From Isohypsibius dastychi (taxonomy: Eukaryota > Tardigrada > Eutardigrada > Parachela > Isohypsibiidae): DNA of 18,068 nucleotides. The DNA is taken from NCBI GenBank assembly GCA_034696485.1, contig JAQIWT010000559.1, positions 1 through 18,068 of the forward strand. Reading direction: 5' to 3'. Below are positions 1 through 10,411 of this stretch, one piece after another; position 1 is the first letter of the stretch; every line of letters starts with the position of its first letter. The notes under the pieces are model-generated. The model was not told where the DNA came from. It was given only the letters and a program-made list of their open reading frames with translations, and made no database searches. The position numbers and the translations under genes were made by a program.

Positions 1-1476
1 TATCTCGGCCCTGAAACGGAAGTTATACGAGCACTTAGTCGGTGGGTCTCTATGGATTCTTCTCGTGATGACTGTATACCTGAGCTTGCATCACGAATAC
101 GACGGAAGCATGACGAACAAAATCCATCAAGCGCACAGGTCAAAGCTACCAAAAGAAAACTCAAGTCAAGTGGAGGCAAGAAATCAGACAAGCCGAAAAC
201 TGCCTCAAAAAGCGGAGGTGAGTTGTGTTACGTCCATGGTTGTCAAATGCTATAACAAGAGTTTCAGGAATGAGCGCTGGTGTCCTGTTTTCTTACGAAG
301 AAGGAGAATCCCCACTCCTTTAGATATCAAATCACGAAAAATCAAGGTCCTGCCAAAGTGTCCAAAGTTGGTATGCAGTAAATGTGGACGCGAATATGAT
401 CGCATCAACGTGGAGGTGGTTGACAGCGACGATGGGGCTTTTTACACTGTTTGGAAAACTGAATGTTGCCACACATCGGGATGTTTCTATTTACTGCGAT
501 TGAACGTTTCAAATTATTGCTGGGATGTCGTGTTGGAATATGGGTCATATGATTGGAAAAGGAGTAAGTGGGTTGAAGCGTGTAATTAGTCTTCCCAAGA
601 ATAACTATGTGCACCTTTTCATCTTTGCCACATCATCACTAGTAATTGTTTTTCTTCAACTAGTGAGTACTTCCGTCAGTGTCCTGGCTGGGATGATGTG
701 TCTTACTATTTTCTACAACGATGACATCTCCATTGAATGTCTGGACCTGAAGACCTCCAGAGTCAAGTTTGAGAGACAGCTAGACATCGAATGCAGTCAT
801 GGAGTGAGCGCTGAGCTGAGCTCAGTCTTTTTCCTGACACCATATGGGAGTGTGAAGCTGACTCGATTCGATGTCAGAAGTGGCATGCTAAGCGATCTGA
901 AGATTGACATCCCAGCTGACAGTTTTCGGAACGGCGCGTGGTTCATGGTTAATGATGTCGGGCAAGCTCTTCTTTATGGTACGTGATCCGATCAATGTTA
1001 CAACTTTCAGTTCATTTTGGTCGAGTAACGTTTCCCAGCCTTCTAACTGTTCAAATCGGCATCGAGAAACTGAAAACGTTTCTCTTGGCACAAAACATTT
1101 TCTGCTTCGCAGGTGGAAAGACGAAGTTCTTGGTGTGCTTGGAATCGGGACGACTGATCGACACAATCGTGATGGAATCCCCTGATCTTCATCAATCGGT
1201 TCTTATCCAGGATTCAGTTTTCAAGTTCCAGCTCACTGAGGAAGACCCACCAAAGGAAACGCATCAGCGGCTTGAGGTTTTTCGGGATCGATGCGCTTTA
1301 CCAGGATGGAATGAGTTGAAAACGTGCTCCCTACCACGTCCGAGGAGAGCAAGCGCCGGTTTCCATTTTGCAAGAGGTAATGCTTAGTTTGGGAATCTAA
1401 CTGCATGGTGTAATATAACTCTACACTTTAATTTTCAGCGTCGATTAAGAACCTGCCTGACTTTCTAACATCTTGA
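1..1476 (+). pseudogene. Unit A: 3' part of a BTB-BACK family gene, one-base frameshift
   Basis: The gene enters from the left edge inside its BACK domain (residues GPETEVIRALSRWVSMD). By alignment with the intact paralogue at 7166-10411, the exons are 1-217, 268-563, 664-978, 1113-1376 and 1439-1476, ending at TGA 1474-1476 after NLPDFLTS. All four introns are phase 1, start GT and end AG, and sit at the same places as in the paralogue; introns are 50, 100, 134 and 62 bp. In exon 268-563 the frame breaks at 317-321: the T run after CCACTCC is one base shorter than in both paralogues, giving TAG at 321-323. Everything downstream is open in the shifted frame, so the lesion is either very recent or a sequence error in a homopolymer. 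Probable role when intact: CUL3 ligase substrate adaptor, inferred from the family. Upstream exons with the BTB domain lie outside the window. Confidence 0.85.
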
Positions 1477-2264
1477 AGGCGATTGGTCTTTCTGGGCAGT
1501 ATTTTATTCTGATCGAGAAATTCATTTTTCATATTTTCACTGCATTCATGGGTTTTAGTTGGCGCAGCGTAACTTGTCGTTGCGCTCAATGGCCAGGGTT
1601 TTTTTCCGCATTCGTCGCTACTGTTCAATTTCTAGTATAATTCTGCCACATTTGGAAATCTACAATAAAAACAGCGTACTTGTTTTTGCTTTTTTATTTT
1701 CTTGTCGTTCCGTACCATTGAATCTGGTGCAAAGTGAAAGAGCGGGAGGTTTAACTATTTCACACTTCCATCACGAATCTTATGATCGCCGTGTCAAATT
1801 CAAAGCAGTTAGGCTGAACATGGAAAGGTTGCAGTAACTGGTGCCCTGCCTGCAGATTGAAACCAGCCAACGAAGGTGTCCTGATTTCTGATCGGACAAC
1901 AAGCTTTGGCTGATAACACCCGGCTAATCAAGAAGACATTTTGGCTGACTGTCGAAGAAGTCGCTTTCACTGGGATCTCTGACATCCCCGACTTCAGCTC
2001 TGAACCTAAAAATCCCCACTCTCACCTACTTCTTATCATTCGTTGTTTTTCGGAAACTCAGGCACCGATTGCTCGTTTCCAAATGTCATTCTCACGATAA
2101 CAGAAAAAAGAAAAGTTTTGAAGTGATTTATTTTATATGTGTGAGCCATTCTGGGGTCATGGCATTCAATTGGCAAAAATTGCGCAGTACAGTAGTATAA
2201 AGCACAGCTAACTGATTGGAGGCTTACGCCTACTGTATAGTACTCCGATCGCCCGAAAGGTAAC
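1477..2264. other. 3' flank of unit A and intergenic DNA, no gene seen
   Basis: No coding segment is supported. The part around 1540-1850 resembles the 3' flank of the intact paralogue (10460-10850): both contain CATGGGTTT soon after the gene, then CGAATCTTAT, then GCAG(T/C)AACTGGTG in the same order. The duplicated unit therefore extended several hundred bases past the stop codon. Short inverted repeats near 2188 (TACAGTAG) and 2230 (CTACTGTA) are the only other structure noted. Confidence 0.5.
1664..1669 (+). promoter_or_regulatory. Polyadenylation signal of unit A
   Basis: A canonical AATAAA lies about 190 bases after the unit A stop codon, in an A/T-rich stretch followed by a T-rich run. 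It is the first such hexamer downstream, so it is the likely 3' end signal of this unit. Confidence 0.5.
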
Positions 2265-3233
2265 GGCAAATTCCGCCAAAACAAAAAATAGCACAATCGG
2301 CTCGGTTTCGTGACAACTGACGTATACAGTAATATAGGGATTGCGCTGCACCTGGGAAACAATCACGTATCTTTCGTATCACGCATATTTCGAGAGATTT
2401 CAGATGCGTGATCTAATTCAGGAGAGACGGAATTCAGATTGCGCAATCTCACACAATTGCAATCACGCCTTACGAGTCAGCCCCCAATGCTATAGGCTAA
2501 CCCCCATGCAAAAGAGTCTCACATTTTGTGCTCAGGTGGTCGCATGTTTTCGGGCACTTTTCGTGACAGCTTGCCGCACTGTCATCTCACATTTCAAACT
2601 CGCACATTGGGGCAGAGCAGCCAATGAAAATCGCAGATTCTCGTTTCGAAAAATGATAGTCCGAAATGTGCGTGACAGTCCTCAAAAATGATACACCCTG
2701 GCGATGCGCAATGGCTGTAGTAGGCTAGCGGTTTAATTCCGTCTCATACGGTTCCAGTTCGTCCGAAACCGATCGAAACACTCCATTGGACACTAGCCTG
2801 GGTTAAGATTTGCAGTAGACCAGCTACCAAGCTTTCTGATCATATACACCACCTTCGACGAGTCAAATTGCGCACATGTTTTGTTGGTAATTTTGTGGCA
2901 TACAGTATATGAAAATCCATCCAACTTTGAACCTGCGTATCTTCCCCCGAAACCAGTCTTTAGAACTGCAACAACAAATGAACGTAACGAGGAAATAATG
3001 GTGAGAGTTTTGTGCTGACTCAAATTAGCAGATCTAGTTTTCGAACTAAGTTTGCCTTATGTGATTATGCTCTCAGGGTAACTTTGAAAAGGAAGAAATT
3101 ATGAAATTCTGCCCGTTTCGTTCCGAATTGCTGGCAAGTTCGTCAACTTTTAGAAGAAATTAGTGTGTTAGGCCATAGCTGTTTTTTCTCCAGAAATTAT
3201 CTCATTTGGAAATGGTCTCATTTCTTCTCCTGG
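2265..3233. repeat. Tandem duplication, copy 1 (about 0.97 kb)
   Basis: This is the left copy of a direct repeat that begins GGCAAATTCCGCC and ends CTTCTCCTGG and abuts copy 2 with no spacer. The copies differ by few substitutions, so the duplication is recent. Copy 1 retains 159 bases (2603-2761) that copy 2 lacks; that block is bounded by TCG in both places. Copy 1 lacks three pieces of the candidate coding segment in copy 2 (11, 181 and 6 bases, 198 in total). Because 198 is a multiple of three, the reading frame into the shared splice donor at 3001 is kept, although the in-frame ATG of copy 2 is lost. Confidence 0.93.
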
Positions 3234-4240
3234 CAAATTCCGCCAAAACAAAAAATAGCACAATCGGCTCGGTTTCGTGACAACTGACGTATACAGTAAT
3301 ATAGGGATTGCGCTGCACCTGGGAAACAATCACGTATCTTTCGTATCACGCATATTTCGAGAGATTTCAGATGCGTGATCTAATTCAGGAGAGACGGAAT
3401 TCAGATTGCGCAATCTCACACAATTGCAATCACGCCTTACGAGTCAGCCCCCAATGCTATAGGCTAACCCCCATGCAAAAGAGTCTCACATTTTGTGCTC
3501 AGGTGGTCGCACGTTTTCGGGCACTTTTCGTGACAGCTTGCCGCGCTGTCATCTCACATTTCAAACTCGTCCGAAACCGATCGAAACACTCCATTGGACA
3601 CTAGCCTGGATTAAGATTTGCAGTAGACCAGCTACCAAGCTTTCTGATCATAAACATCACCTTCGACGAGTCAAATTGCGCACATGTTTCGTTGGTAATT
3701 TTGTGGCATACAGTATATGAAAATCCATCCAACTTTGAACCTGCGTATCTTCCCCCGAAACCAATCTCCATCCAGTCTTTAGAACTGCAAGAACAAATGG
3801 ATCCTGAAATTGATCTAAAAAACTTATCGGATCCACCACATGCTCTTGTTAGGGAGGCGGAGGCCAATCCGATTGACAGCCGATCTCCCGGCTCTATCGA
3901 TCAAGCGAAAGGGAGCATCGGGATTCTCCAAGGTCGAACCGACCTCGTGGACCTCCTGGAAAGCAGTTCTCTGGAGTGTGAACGTACCTTCTGCGAGGAA
4001 ATAATGGTGAGAGTTTTGTGCTGACTCAAATTAGCAGATCTAGTTTTCGAACTAAGTTTGCCTTATGTGATTATGCTCTCAGGGTAACTTTGAAAAGAAC
4101 GAAATTATGAAATTCTGCACGTTTCGTTCCGAATTGCTGGCAAGTTCGTCAACTTTTAGAAGAAATTAGTGTGTTAGGCCATGGCTGTTTTTTCTCCAGA
4201 AATTATCTCATTTGGAAATGGTCTCATTTCTTCTCCTGGC
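3232..4240. repeat. Tandem duplication, copy 2 (about 1.0 kb)
   Basis: This is the right copy of the repeat. It matches copy 1 at an offset of 967 bases up to 3569, then at 808 bases after the 159-base block missing here. It carries the fuller coding-like segment with ATG at 3797-3799 and a GTGAGA donor at 4007. It ends at CTTCTCCTGG, after which sequence unique to unit B (CGCTGATAG...) begins. It is probably the promoter and 5' region of unit B, duplicated in place. Confidence 0.93.
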
Positions 4241-4559
4241 GCTGATAGTAGTTTCAAGTCAACGCAGTTCAGTGCAGTGGGTCTTTCACCACGGTATTAC
4301 TGTACTCTGGAGTAGTTTCGAATGAGCTTCTTATGGTCATTCTTTCCTCGAGGTGAACTTGAATTCCGTAAGCCTGTCCTAGTGTTTATTCTTGTTAGTC
4401 TGATTGTGAGCTGATACGAACTTGTTTTGAAGAGCTATCAAGAAAATGAACCCCTTTCAATGGATCAAACGATCAAAGAAACGATACAACCAACTGCCGT
4501 TCCTTCTGTGGTTGACCGGAGTTTTGAATCGGCGCTCAACAGGTCGGATTCCAAAAAGG
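3797..4559 (+). pseudogene. Candidate 5' exons of unit B
   Basis: No domain is recognised. The first segment (ATG 3797 to 4006, 70 codons, acidic and polar, starting MDPEIDLKNLSDPPH) ends at a good donor ATG|GTGAGA in phase 0. A second coding-like stretch lies at 4433-4559 after TTTTGAAG and before AAG|GTAAAA. Its first half reads well in one frame (YQENEPLSMDQTIKE) and its second half in another (PSVVDRSFESALN), which suggests one extra T in the run at 4500-4502. An alternative end for the first segment is an exon after CTCTCAG at 4083, which would stop at TAG 4165-4167. Linking these segments to the BTB core downstream is inference from position and strand; a spliced transcript would decide. 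Confidence 0.4.
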
Positions 4560-4914
4560 TAAAAACGGGTTTTGACTAAACTCTCCCGGGATTAGTATGG
4601 TTGTCTCGAAAATCACGGCCCATGGAGAATTTTACGTTCCACTTGTGGTCAAATTCGTTCCCAAAATCCTTCGGTCTCAGGGTTTCAAGAAATTTGAATT
4701 TGCGTACAGGGCCGAAATACCAGTGTTTTCGAATTCCGGGGTTGATGAGAGTTTCACTGATAAAAGTCCATCATTGATGAATTAAAAGTATCTGGTTTTT
4801 TATGGCGAATAGGACGCTTTCGATTGTCGGACCACCAAACTGGAGGATCAGCTTCTGGAAACGGATGGTGCGCATCATGAGGAAAGAAAGTCAGATTTAC
4901 GTCCGCCAACACGC

Positions 4915-4922
4915 TATAAAAG
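4915..4922 (+). promoter_or_regulatory. TATA-like element before the unit B BTB exon
   Basis: TATAAAAG stands 22 bases before the AG that opens the BTB exon at 4945. It fits a core promoter by sequence, but it lies in what is probably an intron, and no start codon in the right frame follows soon after. Chance occurrence is possible. Confidence 0.2.
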
Positions 4923-5882
4923 ATTTTCAAACATTTTATTTCAGGGAAGTGGAGGATTTGCATCAGCGTGCCAAATTCTGCGAAGAAGTTAGCAGTGTGG
5001 ACGGAGAGGCTGTTGACTGGGAGAGCCCATTCCAATACGCTAAATTGTCCTTTTTGACCCCTGGGGATCCGTTGATATACCGTATACGAGTACCAGGCGT
5101 CAATTAAGTATAGCCGATTATCGACAGCGTGATTCACTTCCCAAATTGGAGATTCGCGGCAGAGACAGCACTTCTGTAATTTCATGGCACTCTTCGGTTC
5201 TCTGCGCGGTCAGTTCAGTCGTCAAAACCCGTTTGGGCTCGAAGCTTCATCATGGTTCCCAACTCAATTTCGAGAACATATCCCATGCGATACTAATCCA
5301 GTGAGTCGATTCCGTGACATTTTCGAAGTTCTGTGGCATTGAATATTCTGTAGGATGATTGGCTATGCGGAAACTGGTCTCGTTACCCTGGATGAAGCCA
5401 GTGTTCTATCAGTCTACTCGGCAGCTGATTTCTTGGATATTGAATATGTAACCACTGCTGTGTAACACTTTCTGTCAGTGAGAACGGAGAAGTTTGACGG
5501 CGTCAGTTGTTATAAAGTACTTCGTTATCTCGAGCAACATGCCAAGCTGCAAGTTGTTAATCCCGATGTACAAAAGACGACTAATGGAGCACATTGCCGA
5601 ATTTTTCGACTCCGTTGAATGTTTAAGGGATATGTCTCTGGAGTTTGTAAGTTTCCCCTTCATATATCATCTAATTGGCTTGTGAGAATCGCGGATTTTC
5701 CGATTTCGGAGATGTCGACTATATGTCGCATTGTTTTCACATGCCAACTAGAGGAACACATTCTTCCGTGAAGATCTTCGATAAAAACCTGACCCGGTAT
5801 GGTACCGAGCAATGAGCATCGACCCACTAAGTCCGGCTAGAACAATTCATAGGTCACTCTTCAATGAAATTTTATCGGTTGG

Positions 5883-5955
5883 TGCTTCGTGGCCCAGTGG
5901 CTGGGGCGCTCTTTCGGAATGCTGCGGTCGCGGGTTCGATTCCATCCCATCGCAA
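5883..5955 (+). repeat. tRNA-like sequence, probably a SINE head
   Basis: The segment has both internal RNA polymerase III promoter boxes in tRNA spacing: A box TGGCCCAGTGG (5890-5900) and B box GGTTCGATTCC (5933-5943). A D stem (GCCC with GGGC) can form. The T stem pairs only in part, and neither the acceptor nor the anticodon stem closes, so it is not a working tRNA. It lies in the enlarged intron of unit B, consistent with insertion of a tRNA-derived SINE. A loosely repeated ACATGCCAA(C/T)TAGA near 5742 and 6047 could mark the ends, but it is too imperfect to call a target duplication. Confidence 0.55.
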
Positions 5956-6650
5956 TTTTTAGCTACTTTTGTCAGGTTGTCCTCAGATGCCACGAGGACA
6001 GGGTCTAAAAGACATGCAAATGTCAAAAATGAAATTTCTAGGTTTTACATGCCAATTAGATTTCAAATGGCCATAGTCGAGCCCCATCCTGAACTATAAT
6101 CTAAACATAATCCTTCTGAAGGGGTTGATTCGGCTCTTGTCCTACGAACATGAGAACATTAAATTTCTTGAAGGTTATGGAGCTCCTCGAAAGCGATTTT
6201 GTGGATTTCGGACCTGAAATCGAAGTAGTACGAGCGCTCAACCGGTGGATTTCTGTGGATACCTCTCGCAAGGAATACATGTCTGAGCTTGCATCTCGAA
6301 TTCGATGGAACGAGATTGTTCTAGAGCCGTCCAGTGAAGATGTGAAAGTCTTCAGAAGTAAACACAAGTCAGCTAGTAGCACCTGTGATGACCCAAAAGT
6401 TGGTTCAAGGAATGGAGGTGAGCTATATTAATCACCATGGCTGTATTATTGAACACCTCTCCTCAGGAATGAGCGGTGGGTTCCTGATATCCTACCATGA
6501 AGGAGAGTCTCCACTGCTTTTGGATATCAAGTCACGTAGAATCAAGGTCCTTCCTAATTATCCAAAGTCAAGATGCCATGATTGTGAACGCAAAGATGTT
6601 CCCTGGAAGGATGTGTATGTCGCTGACAGCGATGATGGCGCGTTTTACGT

Positions 6651-7165
6651 TTTACGTTTTAATTTGACGAGTGTTGCGACCCTCCATCCCTTTGAGGGGG
6701 GGGGGGGGGGACGGAGTAGGGTGGACAACAACAGAAGCATTTTGAAAAAATCAATTTAGATTATCTTCATTTTTAGTATAACCAATAAAGGAAACCAATA
6801 AAATAAAAACCGCAACTCACATAAATATTCCCACTTTAAAATGGTTGCGTCTGCATTTGAAAATGTTGCATTCAATCAAAATTTTCGTTTCATGAACTTG
6901 GTAGATTGTAAATCAAGAGAGCAGGCCGATTTCTCAGGTGGGAGGAGATAAGGAAATATTCAGGCGAAATAGTATCCCTGCAGGGCTAAAATGCCATGCC
7001 CATTCACAAATTGGCCAAATCCTGTTTGGAATTTGGATGAGATAGTTTCGTCGCGGAACCGACTTTATTGAACAGGATCCCAACTTCACTCTACCATAGT
7101 CTAGCTGAGTGGTTGTCAAAACTCATTTTCAAAACGGATCGAATTCATCACATCCTATTCTGGAA
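6651..7165. other. Spacer after the unit B truncation, no gene seen
   Basis: The segment starts where unit B loses homology. It contains TTTACG three times in tandem form at the junction, a run of 15 G (6696-6710), and a cluster of AATAAA signals at 6784-6807 that could end a truncated unit B transcript. No domain or conserved exon is visible on either strand. Confidence 0.5.
6696..6710 (+). repeat. Homopolymer run of 15 G
   Basis: An uninterrupted G tract directly follows the lost 3' end of unit B. Such tracts slip during replication and sequencing and can form quadruplexes, so its exact length is unsure. A similar run of 14 lies at 14241-14254. Confidence 0.9.
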
Positions 7166-10100
7166 ATGGCAAAGCTGTCGTGGAAAATTGAGGGTGCACT
7201 TCACAAGGGAAACGGGTACGAACCTGAAATCTCGGCCATCTCCCCGCAGAAAACAATCTCGGAATAATCATGGTCTTTTTTCACCTTGTTTTTTTCAGGA
7301 ATTCGTGTTCTGAAACAAATGCAGGAATAAATGGCGATTCAACCTCAAGCCAAACGGAACAAGTTGGTTGTGCTGCGGACCAACATTGTATATTTTGGAA
7401 GAGCCCCTTCGCATACTCGAAATTATCCTTCATGGCGCCTGAGAGTCCGTTGATTTATAAGGATGGCAACATTCAAGCACATCTGGCCGAATTTCAACAG
7501 CGTGGCTCGCAACATGATTTGAAAATCCATGGTCTAGAAACCACTTCAGCAGTTCTATGTCATTCTTCGGTCCTTTGCGCAGTTAGTTCAGTCATTAAGT
7601 CCCAGCCAGACCTGGAGTGTCATCGACCCGCATGTACATGTCCGCATGCATGTCATGACTTCTACATTCCTCATGAGACACTGGTTCTGTAAGTCGAAGG
7701 TTCTGCATTTCTGTTATCGGGACAATATATTTTGGTTTTAGGTTGGTTGACTATGCGTATACTGGTCACATTGAGCTGAACGCTGCAAACATATTATCCA
7801 TTACCTGTGCAGCAGATAGTTTGGGTATGGATTCGCTGATGACCGCTGCCTCGACTTTCTTATCAGCGAGTTCGGAGAAGTTTGACTTGGTGAGTTGCTA
7901 CAAAGCACTGAGTGTTCTCGAGAAACATGACAGACTGCAACCATTGATTCCAATGTACAAGCGCCGAGTTATGGAGCACATCGCCGAAATTTTCAAATCT
8001 GACGAATGTTTCATGGATATGTCGTTCGAGTTCGTAAGTTTTTGTCCTATACCTTCCAACAAAGAATGAATGTTTTTTTAAGGTGATTGGGTTTCTTGAG
8101 ACCGAATCAGTGAACTTCGGCTCAGAAACGAAAGTGGTAGGCACTCACAATCGAATGGTCTCAGTGGATCCTTCTTGCGCAAAAACTCCTGAAGATGGAA
8201 TCAGCGACACAATCTCCAATCGAACAGAACAAATTGATTCCGCAGCTGACCGGGGAACCGTCCTTTGGGAGAGCCCATTTCAATACGCCAAACTGTCCTT
8301 TTTGGCACCTGAGGAACTGATGGAACTTACCGATCGCAGCCTTCGAACACGCGTTCTCGAATTGGTACGCTCTGATTCACTTCGAGATTTGAAGATCCGT
8401 GGCAGTGGAAGCACCTCCACAATCTCGTGTCACTCTTCAGTTCTCTGCGCACTCAGTTCTGTCATCAAAACCCGATTGGGCTCGAAACTTCATCATGGCG
8501 AACTCAATTTCGAGAATATACCTCATGAGACAGTGCTCCAGTAAGCTCAGATTCTGCTCTTTACGAATTCCGGGATAACATCATTTTTCTAGGCTGGTTT
8601 ACTATGCTTATACTGGTCACATTTGGCTGGACGAAGCCAACGTTTTATCAGTATACTCCGCAGCGGATTTTTTGGATATTGAGTATCTGCTCACTTCTGC
8701 GTTGCGTTTTTTGTCGAACTGCACGGAGTCGTTCGACGGAGTGAGTTGCTACAAAGTATTTCGTTTTCTTGAGCAACATGACAAGCTGCAACTGTTGATC
8801 CCGATGTATGAACGACGAATGACGGAGCGCATTGCCGAAGTCTTCAACTCGGATGATTGTTTGATGGACATGTCTTTCGAGTTTGTAAGTTTTTGTTATT
8901 TTAATTTCCAACCAAAAAATAAATACAGTAATTCTCTTAGGTGATTGGGTTTCTGGAGGACGATTCAGTGAACTTCGGTCCTGAGATGGAAATCATTCAA
9001 GCGCTTGATCGGTGGGTCTCTATGGATCCTTCTCGTGAAGCTTATCTGACTGATCTTGCGTCGCGTATTCGATGGGATGACGTTGAACAAGATCCGCCAA
9101 GTGAAGATGTGAACGATTTCAAATGTAAATTGAAGTCAGCTGTAGAAGACATTTGTGATATGCCTAAGATTGGTTCAAGGAACCGAGGTGAGCTGCGTTC
9201 AACCCACTAGACTGTCAATGGATTAATATTCCATCATTTTCAGGATTGACAGGTGGCTTTCTCATTCATGATGGAGTAGGATCTCCACTGCTTTTGGATA
9301 TCAAGTCACAAAAAATTAAAGTCCTTCCGAAGTATCCTGTGTCCGTGTATTTGAGCAACCCGTATAAATTTGGCTCGAACGTGAGTGTTGCTGACAGCGA
9401 TGATGGTGATTTTTACGTCGTTTCGAAACATGATCAGCGGACCAGTCCGGATTGTTTCGATCTGCTTCGGTTGAACGTCGTGCAAGATGGCTGGGATATC
9501 GTTATGAAATATCGAACAAGCGACTCTGGTCAATGTAAGCAAAGTTTGTTCCGCTTTCACTGTTGATTACCGTTTGTTCCGCTCGCAGGGTCTGCATACG
9601 AATACAGTGTACTTGGTGGGAACCTGTGTCTATTTCCCCTGTACAAGGATGACTGCCACGTCAAATGCCTAAATTTAACAACCTCTGAAGTGAAATGTCG
9701 CATTGCGGTGGATCGCGCTTGTATTTGGAGTGGAGTCAGCGCAGAGCTTAGCTCGATCTTTTTTCTCTATGAATATGGCAAAGTGATTCGATTCGATGCC
9801 AGGAGTTGCAAGCTCAGTGATGTGAAGATTGATATTCCGTCTGAGCAGCTTCGAGGATGCACCTACATGATGGTCAATGCTGCTGGGCAAGCTACTCTTT
9901 ATGGTATGTGATCCAATCCGGTTCGGTCGAATTTTGTTTGTTCGACGTTGAATTTAACTGTTCAAATCAACGTGGCGTGGAGATTTTGAGATTACCAGCT
10001 GCATTTACTCTGTGTTTGTGACGACAGCCTGTCTCTTCGTAGATGGAAAGACACAATTCTGGGTTTGCCTGGAATCAGGACGAGTGATGCATTCTAAAGC

Positions 10101-10411
10101 AATGGGTGCCCCTCAATATGATTGGTTTTTAGTCCAGGATTCGCTTCTCAAAACAAGCGCCGAATACATCTGCGATGACTACCCAACGGGGCAAACGCAT
10201 CAAAAGCTCTACATTTCTCGAGACCGAGGCGCATTAGAAGGGTGGAACCCTTTGAAAACCTACTCTTTGATTCTTCCAGTCAGATCGAGCAAAAGTTGCA
10301 ATTTTGCGAGAGGTGATGTCCAGTCGATCAAAAATCTAATGGCTTCTGGTGTAACTCTGTTCTTTCGCTTTAGCTCTGATAAATGGCCTGCCTGATCATT
10401 GTGAATCCTGA
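7166..10411 (+). CDS. Intact fusion gene: BTB-BACK(half)-BTB-BACK-C-terminal region, about 880 aa
   Basis: Exons: 7166-7215, 7299-7688, 7742-8033, 8083-8540, 8593-8884, 8941-9187, 9244-9534, 9589-9903, 10043-10312 and 10374-10411. Phases agree at every junction and no stop interrupts the frame. The first exon (ATG 7166, MAKLSWKIEG, donor GG|GTACGA) is the least certain part. Residues about 75-180 form BTB 1 (DLKIHG, CHSSVLCAVSSVIK, LVDYAYTGHI), followed by BACK up to about 275. In exon 8083-8540 the BACK sequence stops after DPS and passes without a break into the N-terminal linker of a second unit: BTB 2 (about 340-430, DLKIRG, CHSSVLCALSSVIK, LVYYAYTGHI), full BACK 2 (about 440-560) and a C-terminal region (577-880) with possible blade-like segments (YSVLGGN, KVIRFDARS). 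BTB-BACK proteins usually recruit substrates to CUL3 ligases; here that is inference. The gene arose by fusion of two tandem copies. Confidence 0.88.
7609..7675 (+). other. Cys/His-rich insert in BTB 1
   Basis: BTB 1 of the fusion protein has a segment (about residues 120-142) with Cys124, His125, Cys129, Cys131, His133, Cys135 and His136 that BTB 2 and unit B lack; they have a short KLHHG-type linker instead. The DNA is a low-complexity CATG/GCATGC-rich stretch, so the cluster may come from local repeat expansion. Metal binding is conceivable but not shown. Confidence 0.5.

Larger units (their letters stand above)
4802..6759 (+). pseudogene. Unit B: decayed and 3'-truncated BTB-BACK gene
   Basis: Paralogous exons are 4945-5300 (BTB start, WESPFQYAKLSFL), 5354-5646 (end of BTB, start of BACK), 6174-6417 (rest of BACK, LLESDFVDFGPEIEVVRAL) and 6467 to about 6650 (start of the C-terminal region). 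Intron positions and phases match the intact gene. A further 5' exon near 4802-4890 is possible but its donor is unclear. Lesions: a net -1 frameshift between about 5090 and 5120; an in-frame TAA at 5463-5465 where the paralogue has leucine; a +1 insertion near 5553-5561; an intron of 527 bp (5647-6173) where siblings have about 50; and loss of homology after about 6650, so the rest of the C-terminal region is missing and the open frame runs into unrelated, G-rich DNA to TAG 6757-6759. It is not expected to make a full protein. Confidence 0.85.

Noticed and set aside
2341-2691. A protein encoded twice (also at 3308-3604)
   Set aside because: The two frames are similar only because the DNA is a tandem repeat; they diverge at the copy-specific indel and show no domain or splice logic.
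4754-5185. Minus-strand open frame of 143 codons
   Set aside because: It is antisense to the unit B BTB exon, which has clear paralogues on the plus strand; the frame is a shadow.
5883-5955. A functional tRNA gene
   Set aside because: Acceptor and anticodon stems do not pair and the T stem is only partly paired, despite good A and B boxes.
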